Notes: generated from the sequence alone by a model not told the origin. Positions 1-11,879 are shown, counted from the stretch's first letter. The stretch is 64,000 bases of DNA from Stomoxys calcitrans (GCF_963082655.1 NC_081555.1:32163266-32227265); one strand, 5' to 3'. A program made the numbers and translations.

Positions 1-1248
1 TATGGGAGCTATATCAGTTTATAGACCGATTTAGACTGTACTTGGGACAGTTATGGAAAGTCATAACAGAACACTAAATGCAAAATTTCAGCCAAATCGG
101 ATAAAAATTGTGACTTTTAAGGGCTCAAAAAGTCAAATCGGGAGATCGGTTTATATGGGAGCTATATCAGTTTATAGACCAATTTAGACTGTACTTGGGA
201 CAGTTATGGAAAGTCATAACAGAACACTAAATGCAAAATTTCAGCCAAATCGGATAAAAATTGTGACTTTTAAGGGCTCAAAGATCGATCAAATCGGAAG
301 ATCGGTTATTATGGGAGCTATATCAGGTCATAGACTGATTTGGACCATACTTAGCAGAGTTGTTTGAAGCCATAACAGAACACTAGATGCCAAATTTTAG
401 CCAAATCAGAAAATTGCGGCTTCCAGGGGCTCAAGAAGTCAAATCGGGAGATCGGTTTATATGGGAGCTATGTCTTAATCTGAACCGATATGGCCCATTT
501 GCAATCCTCAACGACCTTAATCAAACACAAGTATCTGTGCACAATTTCAAGTGGCTATATTTATTGGAAGTCATAACAGAATACTAAATGCAAAATTTCA
601 GCCCAATCGGACAAAATTTGCGGCTTGTAAGGGCTCAAAAAGTCAAATCGGGAGATCGGTTTATATGGGAGCTATATCAGTTTATAGACCGATTTAGACT
701 GTACTTGGGACAGTTATTGAAAGTCATAACAGAACACTAAATGCAAAATTTCAGCCAAATCGGATAAAAATTGTGACTTTTAAGGGCTCAAAGATCGATC
801 AAATCGGAAGATCGGTTTTTATGGGAGCTATATCAGGTCATTGACTGATTTGGACCATACTTAGCAGAGTTGTTTGAAGTTATAACAGAACACTAGATGC
901 CAAATTTTAGCCAAATCAGAAAATTGCGGCTTCCAGGGGCTCAAGAAGTCAAATCGGGAGATCGGTTTATATGGGAGCTATGTCTTAATCTGAACCGATA
1001 TGGTCCATTTGCAATCCTCAACGACCTTAATCAAACACAAGTATCTGTGCACAATTTCAAGTGGCTATATTTACGCATTCTACCGCTATCGTGATGTCGA
1101 CAGACGGACGGACATGGCTAGATCGACTCAGAACGTCGATACGATCAAGAATATATACACTTTGTGGGGTCTTAGTCGAATATTTCGAGGTGTTACAAAT
1201 GGAATGACTAGATAAGTATACCGCCATCCTATGGTGATGGGTATAAAA
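1..1248 (-). repeat. DINE-1/INE-1-like element with internal array (partial)
   Basis: Units of about 153 bp built on GGGAGCTATATCAG and CCAAATCGGATAAAAATTG are repeated, then followed by a conserved end module: GACAGACGGACGGACATGGC, then GATCAAGAATATATACACTT, then GGGTATAAAA. Read on the minus strand this module (TATACCC..., a TATATATTCTTGATC-type motif, CCATGTCCGTCCGTC) resembles the start of Drosophila INE-1/DINE-1 elements, which are non-autonomous Helentron relatives. The array begins outside the window. A 510 bp higher-order repeat is present (154 onward is repeated from 664). No gene is present; the small open frames are repeat artefacts. Confidence 0.6.
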
Positions 1249-2635
1249 CTGTATTTGGTAGAGAGTATGAATCTAATATGAAAAGTTGGGTCCAAATATG
1301 TGGCAGTAGAGTACCAGTTATTTCTTAGTTGCTATAGAAATACTCCTTGAACTTCAAGCATTTTTGTTTTCTTATACTAAAATTTCCCCAACAAGTGCTT
1401 GAGTTTTTCCTAAGAATGTAAACTAAATCGTATGAAAAAACCCAAATAATAAAATTAGTGCAACCCATCTATTCATCCAATGTGCACATCGACTGCATTA
1501 CAGCATCTTTTATCCATGGAGGGAATTTCCGTAGGTGGGAAATTTTGTAAAATTAGTCTCTGCAAATATGTACACTGCCACCAGCATAGTAGAAACATGT
1601 GTTCAAAGGTAACTGTTTGTACGAAGACTATTCCAAGGTATTGGTGTAAAATGTAAATGCGACTAAGGGCAACAAAACCCTCCTGACACCTTTCTGTATG
1701 TTGTGGATTTCCCACAGATTATGCCCGTTAAGCTTCGGTGTTTAACACGGACTGATCTTTTGATAGATATCCGTGTTGCTATGTAGGTGCGTACCAACTG
1801 ATGCAAAGGTTTTCCCGTGTCGGCGGTGCACTGCGGTGGTGCGGCATGTTACGTGTAAATCCTAATCGCGGGAAATACCAATCAGAACACATAAAACAAC
1901 ATGACGTGTCGTATTGTGGATTTCCCACCTTCAATCCACACTTTCCTTTCGCACTTTATGGCGCGGCATTGTTTTCTTTTTTGCTCTTCTAGGACAATGC
2001 GAAGGTGTAAAATTCTACCTGCCTGTTGTGGGTTTGTTTAGTCCGTCCGTTTGCTTAGTTTTAACGCCAATTGTTGAATTAAACATACAATCGCTTCCTT
2101 ATACCTGACTAAGAGAGGGCATATTCCTCCTCTTACTGTGTGCCGTATTAATGAATTTATGAATTTAATGTCTGCGGTTTGTCCTTGTTGGTTCAGGTAG
2201 GTAGGTAGGTAAGTAGGTAGATAGAGCAGATCGATAGGGAGGTTAGACAGCAATCAGGTGACTTACCTTTGAATTTTTGCACATCTGGGTGTAGGGATCA
2301 CAAGTGCTATTGACCAATTGCACAAAACAGGATGATCTTGCTGTCTACGGGCGGCATAGCTATTTCCGATTTTCCTGAGCACTTCCATATCCGTTTAGTG
2401 ATATATGAATACTCGCATTTGACTTCCGGAGCAAATATAAATCCAGTGAAGGACGTCTTTAAATATATAAAGGTGGCAATAAAAATTTGATTTGTATTTT
2501 GGAATATCGACTCCGAGCTTTATTTAATGGCAGGAAAAGGCACTCGAAAGCTGAAAATTAGAGGATTGATATTAACAAACATTATCACCAACATCAAGGA
2601 CTCTGTTTAATGATGGCTTTGCTTTAAATCACCTA
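1249..2635. other. Unassigned intergenic sequence
   Basis: No supported gene. The phrase TGTGGATTTCCCAC occurs twice (near 1691 and 1915), which suggests a duplicated or repeat-derived stretch. A (GTAG)n microsatellite lies at about 2197-2224, and an AT-rich stretch follows. Short open frames here show no family resemblance. Confidence 0.5.
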
Positions 2636-3180
2636 TGATAAATTATAAAAAATTTAAGTTTCTTATATGGGAAGAAGGATATATATGGGAGTTATATCTT
2701 AATCTGAGGCGATTCAGATTGGGACTTCAAATAAAACCCCTCAGGCAAAATTTTATAAAGATCGGATCAAAATTGTGGCTCCTACACCCTTTAAAGGCCA
2801 TATCGGATGAAAGATAGATATGGGAGCAATATCAAAATCGGAACCGATTTTGATGAAATTTTGCACATACATTGAGACTTAAAAGGCCACATCTGATAAA
2901 AGATATATATGGAATTTATATCTAAATCTGAACCGATTTTGATGAAATTTTGCACACATATTAGGGCGACAAATAAAACATCTCATGGTAAATTTTGGAA
3001 AGATCGTACCAAAATTGTTGCTACTACAGCCTTAAAAGGCCATATCAGATGAAAGATATATATGTGACCAATATCATAACCTCAACCGATCTTGATGAAA
3101 TTTTGCACACATATTGGCACGTCAAATAAAAAATCTGGTGCAATTTTTTAAAAGGCTTTATGGCTTCTACAGGCCTCAAG
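2636..3180 (-). repeat. Degenerate tandem units of the DINE-1-like family
   Basis: Three to four diverged units of about 150-180 bp share AAAGGCCATATCGGATGAAAG, a GATATATATGGGAG motif, and AACCGATTTTGATGAAATTT followed by TGCACAC. They resemble the internal units of the DINE-1-like elements in this window but are more decayed and lack the end module. Confidence 0.45.
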
Positions 3181-3184
3181 GTTT

Positions 3185-4945
3185 CCTTTATCGTTAACTA
3201 GTTAAACCGGGCCCGCTTCGCTGCGCCTTCTTTTACTTTATATGGAACAAAATTATCCTTTGAATATTTATTTTCGATAATTAAAGAGCTTTTAGTGAAA
3301 TATCATGAAATGTTACATGCATATCGCCTGACTAACAGTATAACAATTATCTGAATCCCATATGATCTTTATTGGACCACAAATTCACTTGGAGTGTTAA
3401 ATGCCATTCTAAAAAAAAATTTTTTTTTGATCCCATGAGGTGGTCCCTTAGACTCTTGGACCCAAAAAAATATCAGCATCGTGCTCTTGTCCCAAGTACC
3501 ATTTATTTAAACCCCATATTGCCATTGATTTAAGTAGAGTTTGTAGGATGAGGCGTCCCCCAAACACTTGGCCTCAAAATTGGTTATCAAATTAGTTTTC
3601 TTATCTTAAGTACCTTTCATTTGAGCCACATATTGGCATGGTCGACAAATTTTTACCCTTCTAAGGGGTTTTGGGGAAAGAGCAGTGCTCGAAATACATG
3701 GTCCCACATTTGGATGTTCGTATTCTACTCCCAAATACCTTTATTTGAGCCCCATATTGCGATGGCCAGTAAATAATTGCTGTTTGTGGCTTATTTTGAG
3801 AAAGGGGAGACCCCTAGAAAATTGGTCCCGAAAGTGGGTATCAATTTCGTTCTACTCCCCAATACCTTTCATAAGAGCCCCACATTGATATGATCGGTAA
3901 ATATAGTAAATATATATCAGCATCGTGCTCTATTTTTATATTGGGTTGCCCAAAAAGTAATTGCGGATTTTTCATATAGTCGGCATTGACAAATTTTTTC
4001 ACAGCTTGTGACTCTGTAATTGCATTCTTTCTTCTGTCAGTTATCAGCTGTTACTTTTAGCTGGCTTTAGAAAAAAATGTAAAAAAAGTATATTTGATTA
4101 AAGTTCATTCTTTTTTATTTTTTTATAGTTTTATTAAAAATGCATTTACTTTCTTTTAAAAAATCCACAATTACTTTTTGGGCAACCCAATATATCTGTA
4201 TATTATTTATTTGAACCCCATATTGCCATTGGCCTCGAAATTGGATATCAAATTTGTTTTCTAATCTCAAATTCCTTGCATTTAAACCCTTTATTGCAAA
4301 AGTCAGCAAATATGTCCGGTTTGGGGTATGAGCCCCAAAAACTATCAATATCGAGCTCCACTGTCTTGAAGCCCCAAATTGTCTTGATGGGCAAATACGT
4401 CCTATTTGGGTGGTCCCGAATGTTGATATTAGATTCGTGGTCTACTCTCAAATACCTTTCATTTGAGTCCCATATTGCCATGGTGGGTAAATATGTTCGA
4501 TTTAGGGGTGTTTAGGAGGTTGGAGTGGGCCCCCAAACATTTGGTCCGACAATTTGATATCAAATACGTTTTATAATCTTAAATACCTATCATTTGAGTC
4601 CCATATTGTCGTGATTGGTCTATATATATATATTTTGTAGGTTTTGGGGGTGAGCGGCCCCCTAGGTACCCCATCCGAAATTTGTTTTTTTAGATTACTA
4701 TAAGAGAGCACACAAAATTTCGCTTAAATCTCACCACCCATCTCCGAGATCTGGCGTTTCTGAAAATTTGGGTAAGGGGGAGTGTCCGCGCCCCTTCCTC
4801 TTCAGATATCAACAAATTTAGTACCCTATTTTCAACACGGGACCATTATGCACCATCTGTGAAATTTTTAAGAAAATTGGATCAGCCGTTATTGAGTCTA
4901 TAAGGAACGCACAAACAAACACAAATTGATTTTTATATATAAGAA
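3185..4945 (+). mobile_element. Helitron-like gene-free repeat with CCCCATATTG units
   Basis: The block starts near TTAAACCGGGCCCGCTTCGC and ends near CAAACAAACACAAATTGATT followed by TTTATATATAAGAAAG. In between, a unit of roughly 120-180 bp recurs (TTTGAGCCCCATATTGCCAT, then CAAATACCTTTCATTTGAGC). The start and the tail resemble widespread insect non-autonomous Helitron-like elements; that class is my inference. No coding sequence is visible. A mariner-type MITE is inserted at 3941-4190. Confidence 0.4.
3941..4190 (+). mobile_element. Mariner-type MITE, copy 1
   Basis: 250 bp element with near-perfect terminal inverted repeats of about 33 bp beginning TTGGGTTGCCCAAAAAGTAA, flanked by TA on both sides (3939-3940 and 4191-4192). 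The TIR core AAAAGTAATTGCGG is like mariner ends. Contains no open frame. Inserted in the CCCCATATTG repeat. Confidence 0.85.
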
Positions 4946-4959
4946 AGAAGATTCTGTAA

Positions 4960-5830
4960 TGATAAACCTTCGATCAACGTCATTATCACAAGATTCCGGT
5001 GTCTCCGTGAGTCCCAACGTATCATGTGGAAAATGCGTTTTTTTCAAAAGCCACAACATGTCCTTTGTTGTCTCTGCTCTCACTCCCATGTCGTCTACTA
5101 ACGTTTCAGTTTGGACATGGGTTTTTGGGAGAAACTTTTTAATCTTGGCGGCGTCATTAACGCTATCGACCCCCTCACAGAAAAGCTTTCAGGAGGCACG
5201 TTTAGTCTTCCAAATCTTAAGTAAATGTTCTTCTTGGGAGTAGGTGATAGTACTATCGTCGGCTCCCTCTTCGTTAGGCTTTGTTGAGGCTCCTGTCGCT
5301 GTCAGGCACCGCAGCGACATGAGCCTCAATATTAGGATCGTTCAATATTTGAATCTTTATGGGTCCTTGAAGTCGGCATCGCAGCGACAGGAGCCTCAAT
5401 ATTATCGGTTATGGGTCCATCGTCGGACTGGGTTGGGTCTCTCGCCCCTGCACTGGCTGTTCTTTAAGTATTAGGATCTTTTCTTATCATAGTCTTTCCA
5501 ATATTGAGAGAGGCGGTGATTGTTGGGCGGTATTGAATCACCTGCACAGCCTGATGTCTCAATATGGGGATTTTTGACTATCCTAGTCTTTCCAATCATG
5601 AAAAAGACAGTATTGCTCCAGTAGTGTGCCATGCCTTTAGTCTTAGCCAAGTTTGTCACGGAGACTTGATCAATGCCAACCATAAGAAGAGTTCCTTCCT
5701 CCTTCTCCTTCCTGTGAAAGACCTCCCACTTCTCTGCGATCAAACCTTGGTTTTGCTTGCCCTAGAATCCCAACATGCGCTCCGTCGCTAATTTGACGGT
5801 ATCAATATATTCGCAGCTCATCATTTGTAT
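4960..5830 (-). pseudogene. LOA-like LINE relic: ORF1 and ORF2 linker fragments
   Basis: Two broken coding pieces on the minus strand. About 5800-5471 encodes text such as AEKWEVFHRKEKEEGTLL and LMVGIDQVSVTNLAKTKG, which resembles the DUF4780-type ORF1 domain of LOA-clade retrotransposons. About 5225-4980 encodes WKLFCEGVDSVNDAAKIKKF and KKTHFPH, resembling the linker between endonuclease and reverse transcriptase in such LINEs. Endonuclease and reverse transcriptase are missing. A 24 bp motif (GCAGCGACAGGAGCCTCAAT and following) is duplicated at about 5310 and 5380. Clade assignment rests on remembered family patterns. Confidence 0.45.
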
Positions 5831-5894
5831 GGGTGGACCCTCTTCAAAGTTCCACACTAATTAAACAACAATTTGTGTTTTTCATGGAGAAGGG

Positions 5895-6175
5895 TAAGTA
5901 TTAACCGAAATGTTGCATGCGGTGTTCTGATATGACTTCCAACAACTGCGTCAAGTACGGTCGAAATCGGTCTATAAACTGATATAGCTCATATATAAAC
6001 CGATCGCGCGATTTGACTTCTTGAGCCCTTACAGGCCGCAATTTTTTTCCAATTTGGCTGAAATATTGCATGTAGTGTTATGATTTCCAACAACTGTGCC
6101 AAGTACGGCCAAAATCAGTCCAAAACCTGATATAGATCCCATGTAAACCGGTCTCTCGATCATCCTTGTTCGGTT
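5895..6175 (+). repeat. DINE-1-like internal units, fragment
   Basis: Two units with AACTGCGTCAAGTACGGTCG, CTGATATAGCTC and CTTCTTGAGCCCTTACAGGC. No end modules remain. Confidence 0.55.
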
Positions 6176-6179
6176 TCTA

Positions 6180-8400
6180 GAAGCTTTAATTTTTGCTGGT
6201 TTGACAGAAGTTTGGTTCGTAGAATAAAATTATGCCCTACAACTTATTTTTTTTTAATTTTTAGCAGAATCCATGGTTGTGGGTTCCCAAAATTCGGCCC
6301 TGCCGAATTTAGCAATTTGAAATTTTAGCCGAGGATTGACTTCGTATTTTGCAATTTAGAAATTTGTTTGTAAAAACAGAAAAAATGTTTGCTGAAACAA
6401 CAGAAAGTCTGTGGAAAATGGGGTAGCAGTAATTTGTTGCTAAAACAGCAAACATTTCCTGCTGTTTGCAAATGGCAAAAAGTTAAAAAAAGCAAAAAAA
6501 TTTCTTTAAATTTTTTAACGAATTTAAATAATAGCAAACAAAATAAGTACTTATATTACATTCATGCTATTAAGCAAAAAATGAACCCCTAAAGTTGTAA
6601 TTTTTTATTAACACATAGCAATTGCCTCAAATGTTGTTTAAAAGTTCAAAAATTTATTATGGATTCATTCAAAAGCTTACAACCTCTTTTTTTATTTCTT
6701 GATGGACTACCTTCATCCTAGCAATTAAGAGTTAGGTTGGGTTTAGGCTATAATGTTTTTGGATCGAAATTTAACGACACAATCCTTGATATCTGCTGGG
6801 GATCTGCATGCTACACATGATCTAACAACACCAATCACCTAACTACATACCAAGCAAAATTGTATTATCTAACTAGGGACCACTCCATCGGAGGCAGATA
6901 TGATGCTGCAACCAAAAATAGAATATATTCGAGGAAGAATAATTCCAGAATAAAAATTGTCTTGTATACTCGCAGCGATCATGCCTACAACAGCAACAAC
7001 AACAACAGTACTTGCGTTTGATCGCGTTTATAATAATTGTCTTCTAATTCTGAAAATATTAACAAAATAGATCTAAAATCAATTACCCCTTCCCATTATA
7101 AAACTTGTCTGTCCGTCTTGTGAATAGAAATATTGCAAAATTACTTGAAATTGGGGTTATACATGTTGCATACCGTGTAATTTGTAAATCAAAATGGTAG
7201 CCAGAACATAAGACTAAGAATACATACTACACCCAATGCCAGCTATGGATTGTGGTATGTCCAATGGATTCCCCCACCTCCAAAGGTGTTCTTTGGATTA
7301 TTTTGTTCTTAGTGGGGATCATGGAAATGTTTTTTTAATCTCAAATGTGTTTATATGACCCGAATATTTTTGGGCCGACATTATTTGACCAAACGGGAGA
7401 AGGGGAATTCTATGGTTTTGAAGAACACAACAACAACAAAGAAGAAATTATCACGGCTATCGGATACCGAAAGTGCCACAAAACAAGCCATCGTTTTAAT
7501 CAAACCTTGTTGTTGTTGGTGTTGAGGCAATATGGGCGAACTCCACTGTTCGAGGTAGTACTTACTTACGTACATACATACCTACATACTATGTGTGAAT
7601 GTTCACAGACAAACAATCGTACATACAAACGTATACAAATATTTGTACAACAACTGACAGCCGATACTGCCAGACAGTATGTCGCCAAGTAACTTGTAGT
7701 CTGAGTGCATGTGGAATACACGGCCAACACACCGACACACTAATACACCCAACCTCACGCTGTCATATGTGCATGTGTAGTAGTTTTTATGGAGTGCGAT
7801 GGTGAGCCGAAGTAATAATAACAACAACAACAATAATGCTTGAAGACTACTCACCGACTGCTTGACTGCTTGTTCGGCGAGGGAGGTTAGGGGGTCCGGG
7901 AACTAAACAATCGAACAATGCTATGGCGTTCCATTGCCGCCGACAAACGATGGCACCAAGAGAATAGTAATGAACGTATTCACATACACACGTTCCCACA
8001 CACATCCATACATATGCACACACATTCTTGAGCACAAAATCAAAACCTGCCTGTAGAAACTGTACTAAATTCTATGTAAACTTGGGTATCGCGTATCGCT
8101 CGCTCTTATAAATCTGTGTGCCTGTGTATGATGGCAACCCGTGATTTCTCTTTTTTTTCTGTGTGGGGACGACGTTTGCATTGGTGTGTCCGTGCAATCT
8201 GTATCGTATGCAATGCAATGCAATGCTATGGAACATGCCAATCAATATTTAAGGAGCATATATCCCCATACACCCATACTCGCGCAACCATATAGTCAGC
8301 GGTACCCTTAAGACCCTCGCTCGCCCTTCTCACTCCCCGTAGCAAGTAATAATATAGTAGGTAGGTATATAACACAATGCAGAATTTTATGCATGTTAGG
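6180..8400. other. AT-rich intergenic stretch, no supported gene
   Basis: Contains short microsatellites (CAACAACAACAACAG near 6994; AATAATAACAACAACAACAA near 7814), a CA-rich stretch (about 7980-8030), and a run of ATGCAATGCAATGC near 8208. Open frames here show no protein family. Composition is less repeat-like than its surroundings, so unrecognised regulatory DNA is possible. Confidence 0.4.
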
Positions 8401-8425
8401 CGATTTTTATCTGAAAAGCTTGCAT

Positions 8426-8640
8426 TTAGCCCAAAAATTCATCATAAGCCATTGTGGCGCCAATATTTTCCATAAAGCAAACCAAATGTGGCCAACGACT
8501 GAAAAAGTGCCCGCCATGATTCTCAATGCTGAAGACTGTGCTGCTGTTTAAATGGAAATCGCTTACCGCATCAATGAGACCCATAAATATGACACTCAGC
8601 GAAAATGGCAAAAAATGGCGCAATACTTGTCTGGGTCATC
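8426..8640 (-). CDS. Unrecognised coding-like segment, possible exon
   Basis: The minus-strand frame reads, in part, VIFMGLIDAVSDFHLNSSTV and PHLVCFMENIGATMAYDEFL before a stop. It has the look of protein sequence, with mixed hydrophobic, aromatic and acidic residues. It has no ATG start in the open part, so it would need to be an internal or last exon. Not assignable to a family, and it overlaps a plus-strand frame. Confidence 0.15.
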
Positions 8641-8865
8641 TTATGTTGGTGTATTATGAACGATGGTTCAAGCTCGCATACTAATTTTAAAGCAGATAAA
8701 ACCAATAAACCTTTAACCAACCACAATATATACCTTATAAATGTAACCACATTAAAGGTACCTACAAAAACCTCTCATTGCTTCATTCAATTTAAGCTGA
8801 ATGATACGGACCGGACATTTGCGAAGTGTGAAGGCGTCTTGCGCAGATCTCTAATATGTGCATAA
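8605..8865 (+). CDS. Possible small secreted protein (unrecognised)
   Basis: An 86-codon frame starts in a favourable fly context (GAAAATGGCA). The N terminus, MAKNGAILVWVILCWCIMN, looks like a signal peptide. The remainder holds three cysteines (SHCF, AKCEG, LICA end) and three N-x-S/T-type sites. No family recognised, no clear TATA or polyadenylation signal at the right distance, and an antisense frame overlaps. It could be chance. Confidence 0.2.
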   Translation: MAKNGAILVWVILCWCIMNDGSSSHTNFKADKTNKPLTNHNIYLINVTTLKVPTKTSHCFIQFKLNDTDRTFAKCEGVLRRSLICA

Positions 8866-8989
8866 GTAATAGGGTTTTTTCAAGGACGCTACAAAAGTAG
8901 ACCTATAGGTCTAGACAGCAAACGACACCATATGTTTTTCTACTCTTTTGACATTTTTTTTCAGTAAGGTTTGCATTTGACATTTCTCT

Positions 8990-9490
8990 TTAATACACGA
9001 GCCAACAAAGAGTCGAAATTATTATTAAAATTTACTATCAAAATTCTCAAAAGTCTCAACGTTAAGAGCGCTACGATGAGGCTCATGAGGCTGAATGGCT
9101 TCATCAATAAGCAAAATATGCATTATTGGTCGGACAGCAATCCACACGTACTCCTTGAGTCATCACTGCATCCCGAAAAATTACGGTTGTTGCGGTTTGT
9201 GGGCCGGCGGCATCATTGGGTGATACTTCTTCTGTGACGATCAAGACCGGCACGTCACTGTGAATACCGTTCAATGAGATAATTTATGGCGCCAATTGGA
9301 TGATATGGATTTGGAGGACAAGTGGTTCCAACAGGATGGCACCACAAGCCACACAGCGAATGTTACAATCAATTTATTGGAGAACGTGTTATATGACGAA
9401 ATGATCCAGTCTATTAGCCGGACTTCCTTTTTATGCAGAGTCCAAACGTCGTGCCGCATGGCGACAACACTTGTTGAGAAGTTTTAACAT
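8990..9490 (+). pseudogene. Tc1/mariner-superfamily transposase fragment
   Basis: Broken frames encode HYWSDSNPHVLLESSLHPEK, a WAGGIIG-like region (here VGRRHHWVILLL after a shift), and DLEDKWFQQDGTTSHTANVT, the segment of DDE transposases with the second catalytic Asp (QQDG). The catalytic domain is interrupted by frameshifts and no TIRs were recognised. Inactive relic. Confidence 0.6.
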
Positions 9491-9504
9491 GGCAGGATAC
9501 TTCA

Positions 9505-9810
9505 CAAATGCATCCAGCATTAGTAAGAGGATAATTACCGCTGAATATTTTTCTGTTGTTTAAACCGGGATTTGAACCCACACGAATCCATAAAAAAACG
9601 TTTCCAGCGGTGGTTATCCCCTCCTAATGCTGTCGACATTTGTGAGGAACTTGCCAATTGAAAAAATGGTATGAGATCCATGTAAAAACTTCTCCCAAAG
9701 ACGTGTCGCACTGCGTCACGCCGTGTGGACTCGGCAATAAAAAGTAGCCCCTTATTTATGAGCTAAAGGCTTGAATCGGACGGCACTCATTTTTACTGCA
9801 AAAATACTCG
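9505..9810. repeat. Two SINE pieces in inverted arrangement
   Basis: 9510-9575 matches, in reverse orientation, the body and tRNA-like head of the tRNA-derived SINE family in this window (GGATTTGAACCC box-B-like). 9598-9795 matches the body in forward orientation (CAGCGGTGGTTATCCCCTCC; GTAAAAACTTCTCCCAAAG; GTCGCACTGCGTCACGCCGT). The two share about 45 bp as an inverted repeat. Confidence 0.55.
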
Positions 9811-9964
9811 AGCAGATCTAATTTCATTCGTAGATGTGTTGGCCAAGGGCAATAGTATCGATGAACTGTATATGCGAATAAATAGCATATCCATGACCTG
9901 GGGGAATTATTTAGTCGTCGAAAACTTAAACGAGAGCACTCTCAATGGACCTAGAGGTTTACGT

Positions 9965-10745
9965 GGCAGTCATCAGTCTCACTAGACGTTTTCGTCCATT
10001 ATGATAACACAGGAACAGGAGAAGGAAGATGCCTTATAGTTCCTACTATTGAACCATCCAGATCGCTTTAAAAACCCCAACATCTTGCCTATCTTCACAT
10101 TCACTAAATCAAACAAGTTCTCAAAGAAATGAGAACCTAAAGTGATACTCCTTCTGACTGCCAGTGCGGGACACACACAGTAGATGCTCTATAGTCTCTT
10201 CTTCCTAGACGTCTTCACAGTTTGTGCAAAAGTCGTTACTTGCAACTTTCAGTCTGTCAGCATGTTTTCCGTCTGGGATGTCTGTTCTTGCCATTAACGG
10301 CAAAGCGGCAGACCTCTTCAAGTCTAGATTAGATCACATAATTTTGGAATGTTGAAATTTTTTTGCATTTTAGAACGCTTAATCATTGAATAAATATGTT
10401 GCATTCTGCCTCTTTTAGTTCCGTGATTCAGATTGAATGACGGCACCGCATATTTTAATAAAAGGCGATAGTAAGCGGCGATAAGATTAACCGTTTAGCT
10501 AATCGGAGATAACATTCTTCTCCATACAAACTAAGCGATAAAATCCGCCTTTTCGGTAAATAAAACACAGCTATTATATCTTAGCCATTCCACCGCTTCT
10601 TTAATTGCAAGAATCTCCGCGTGATACACCCTACAGTGGTTGAGTTACCTTCTCGATATGACTAGTCCTAGTTCTTCAGAATACACCCCAAAGCCCAAAT
10701 GGTCGTCTAGTATGGAAACATCCGTATAGAAGTCTATGTCACTTA
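9965..10745 (-). pseudogene. LOA-like LINE 3' fragment: RNase H and zinc-knuckle tail
   Basis: On the minus strand, about 10735-10560 encodes an RNase H-like piece (DFYTDVSILDDHLGFGVYSE, HAEILAIKEAVEWL) with stops. About 10230-9985 encodes the C-terminal CCHC-type tail (CPALAVRRSITLGSHFFENL). The same tail occurs at 42480-42790. Reverse transcriptase is not part of this fragment. Confidence 0.6.
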
Positions 10746-10924
10746 TTTACCAGGCATATCGTAGTGCGAATCGGTTGTATCAGGAATAGTGGTACACGAT
10801 GTTCCCGGTAATGTGTAATCCACACTGCCTGGAACATCGGGCATTCTATTAAGGATAACTAAGCAGTGGTCGCAGCGTTTAGGCTAGCTACAATGTCCAG
10901 AGGCAAAGTGTAGTATAAAATTTA

Positions 10925-11345
10925 GTGCATCAGATTGCATAGTCCTTAGGTTCAAGAAAATATAAGTCAGGAAAGTCAAAAGTCAAAATTCTTAATTGTT
11001 TTTCATACCACCCACTAGGTTGGTCTCCACTTAAATGCCAGTGTCTGTTAGCCGCGAAAGCCGAGCAGTGACATAGGAAATGTTCCAACGTCTCATCATC
11101 TTCCCCGCATGCCCTACACATGCTATCACTTGCCGCGCCGATTTTGCATAAGTGAGCTCGTAGTCCTGTGTCCCTCTTATGATACAGAAAGCTATACTGA
11201 CCTGCTTCTTATTTCCTTTCTGCAATAGCCTTTTCACGATCCGAGTCTCCCCATAGGATTTTCGTCGTCCTACCGGTTGTTTCGCTGTTCTACAGTGTAA
11301 CATGCGCTCGCGGCAGTTGACACCAGTTCTCTGGCCTTCACCATA
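10925..11345 (-). pseudogene. LOA-like LINE C-terminal tail, second subfamily
   Basis: Minus-strand frames encode MCRACGEDDETLEHFLCHCS, a CCHC zinc-knuckle at the C terminus of RNase H-bearing LINEs, preceded by a frame with KQVSIAFCIIRGTQDYELTY. It is the 3' end of the element whose RNase H lies at 11880-12200; a separate insertion lies between. A diverged copy of this tail is at 57595-57900. Confidence 0.6.
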
Positions 11346-11346
11346 G

Positions 11347-11835
11347 AGCTGGCAAACTATCGATATTCGCTAACATCGATATTTTCGATGTTTCTAATAA
11401 TAAATATCGATAGTACCGATACTATCGTTTATTTTCTATCATTTCTATTAAATAGAAAATGAGAAGTAAAAATCAGGACACCGGTTTATATAGGAGCGAT
11501 TTCAATACATAGACCGATTATAACCGACTTTAACAAAATTTTAGCCCTAGCAGATGAAAATTGCGCCCTCTATAGTCTCAATAAGTAAAATCAGAAGATG
11601 TTGTAACGAAACTATATCAGGTTATGGGTCGATTCGAACTATACTTGAAATACTTAACAAGAAGGGTGATTGAAAAATGTACGATTGGTAGACATTCAAG
11701 ATTGGATCGCTAATGTTTTGTTCAATTAAACAAATAGTGGAACTTTGACGATAGTGTCGATAGGAAAAATATAAAAAAGAATATTCAGTTAAAAACTAAA
11801 ATATCGAGTGTCATCGATATTTTGCCAGGTCTACT
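11347..11835. mobile_element. Insertion with ATCGATA-rich inverted ends
   Basis: TGGCAAACTATCGATATTCG at 11347 is matched in inverted form by ATCGATATTTTGCCA near 11813-11830. The block splits the LINE between its RNase H and zinc-knuckle parts, so it is a later insertion. Inside lie several TATCGATA motifs and a DINE-1-like fragment (about 11462-11690). No target-site duplication could be confirmed. Confidence 0.35.
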
Positions 11836-11879
11836 TCACCGACAAATCGTCTGTTCTTTCATTCCCCCTTACTATGGCC

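Noticed and set aside
5564..5791. Plus-strand 75-codon frame
   Set aside because: Antisense of the LOA-like ORF1 relic, which has recognisable domain text on the minus strand.
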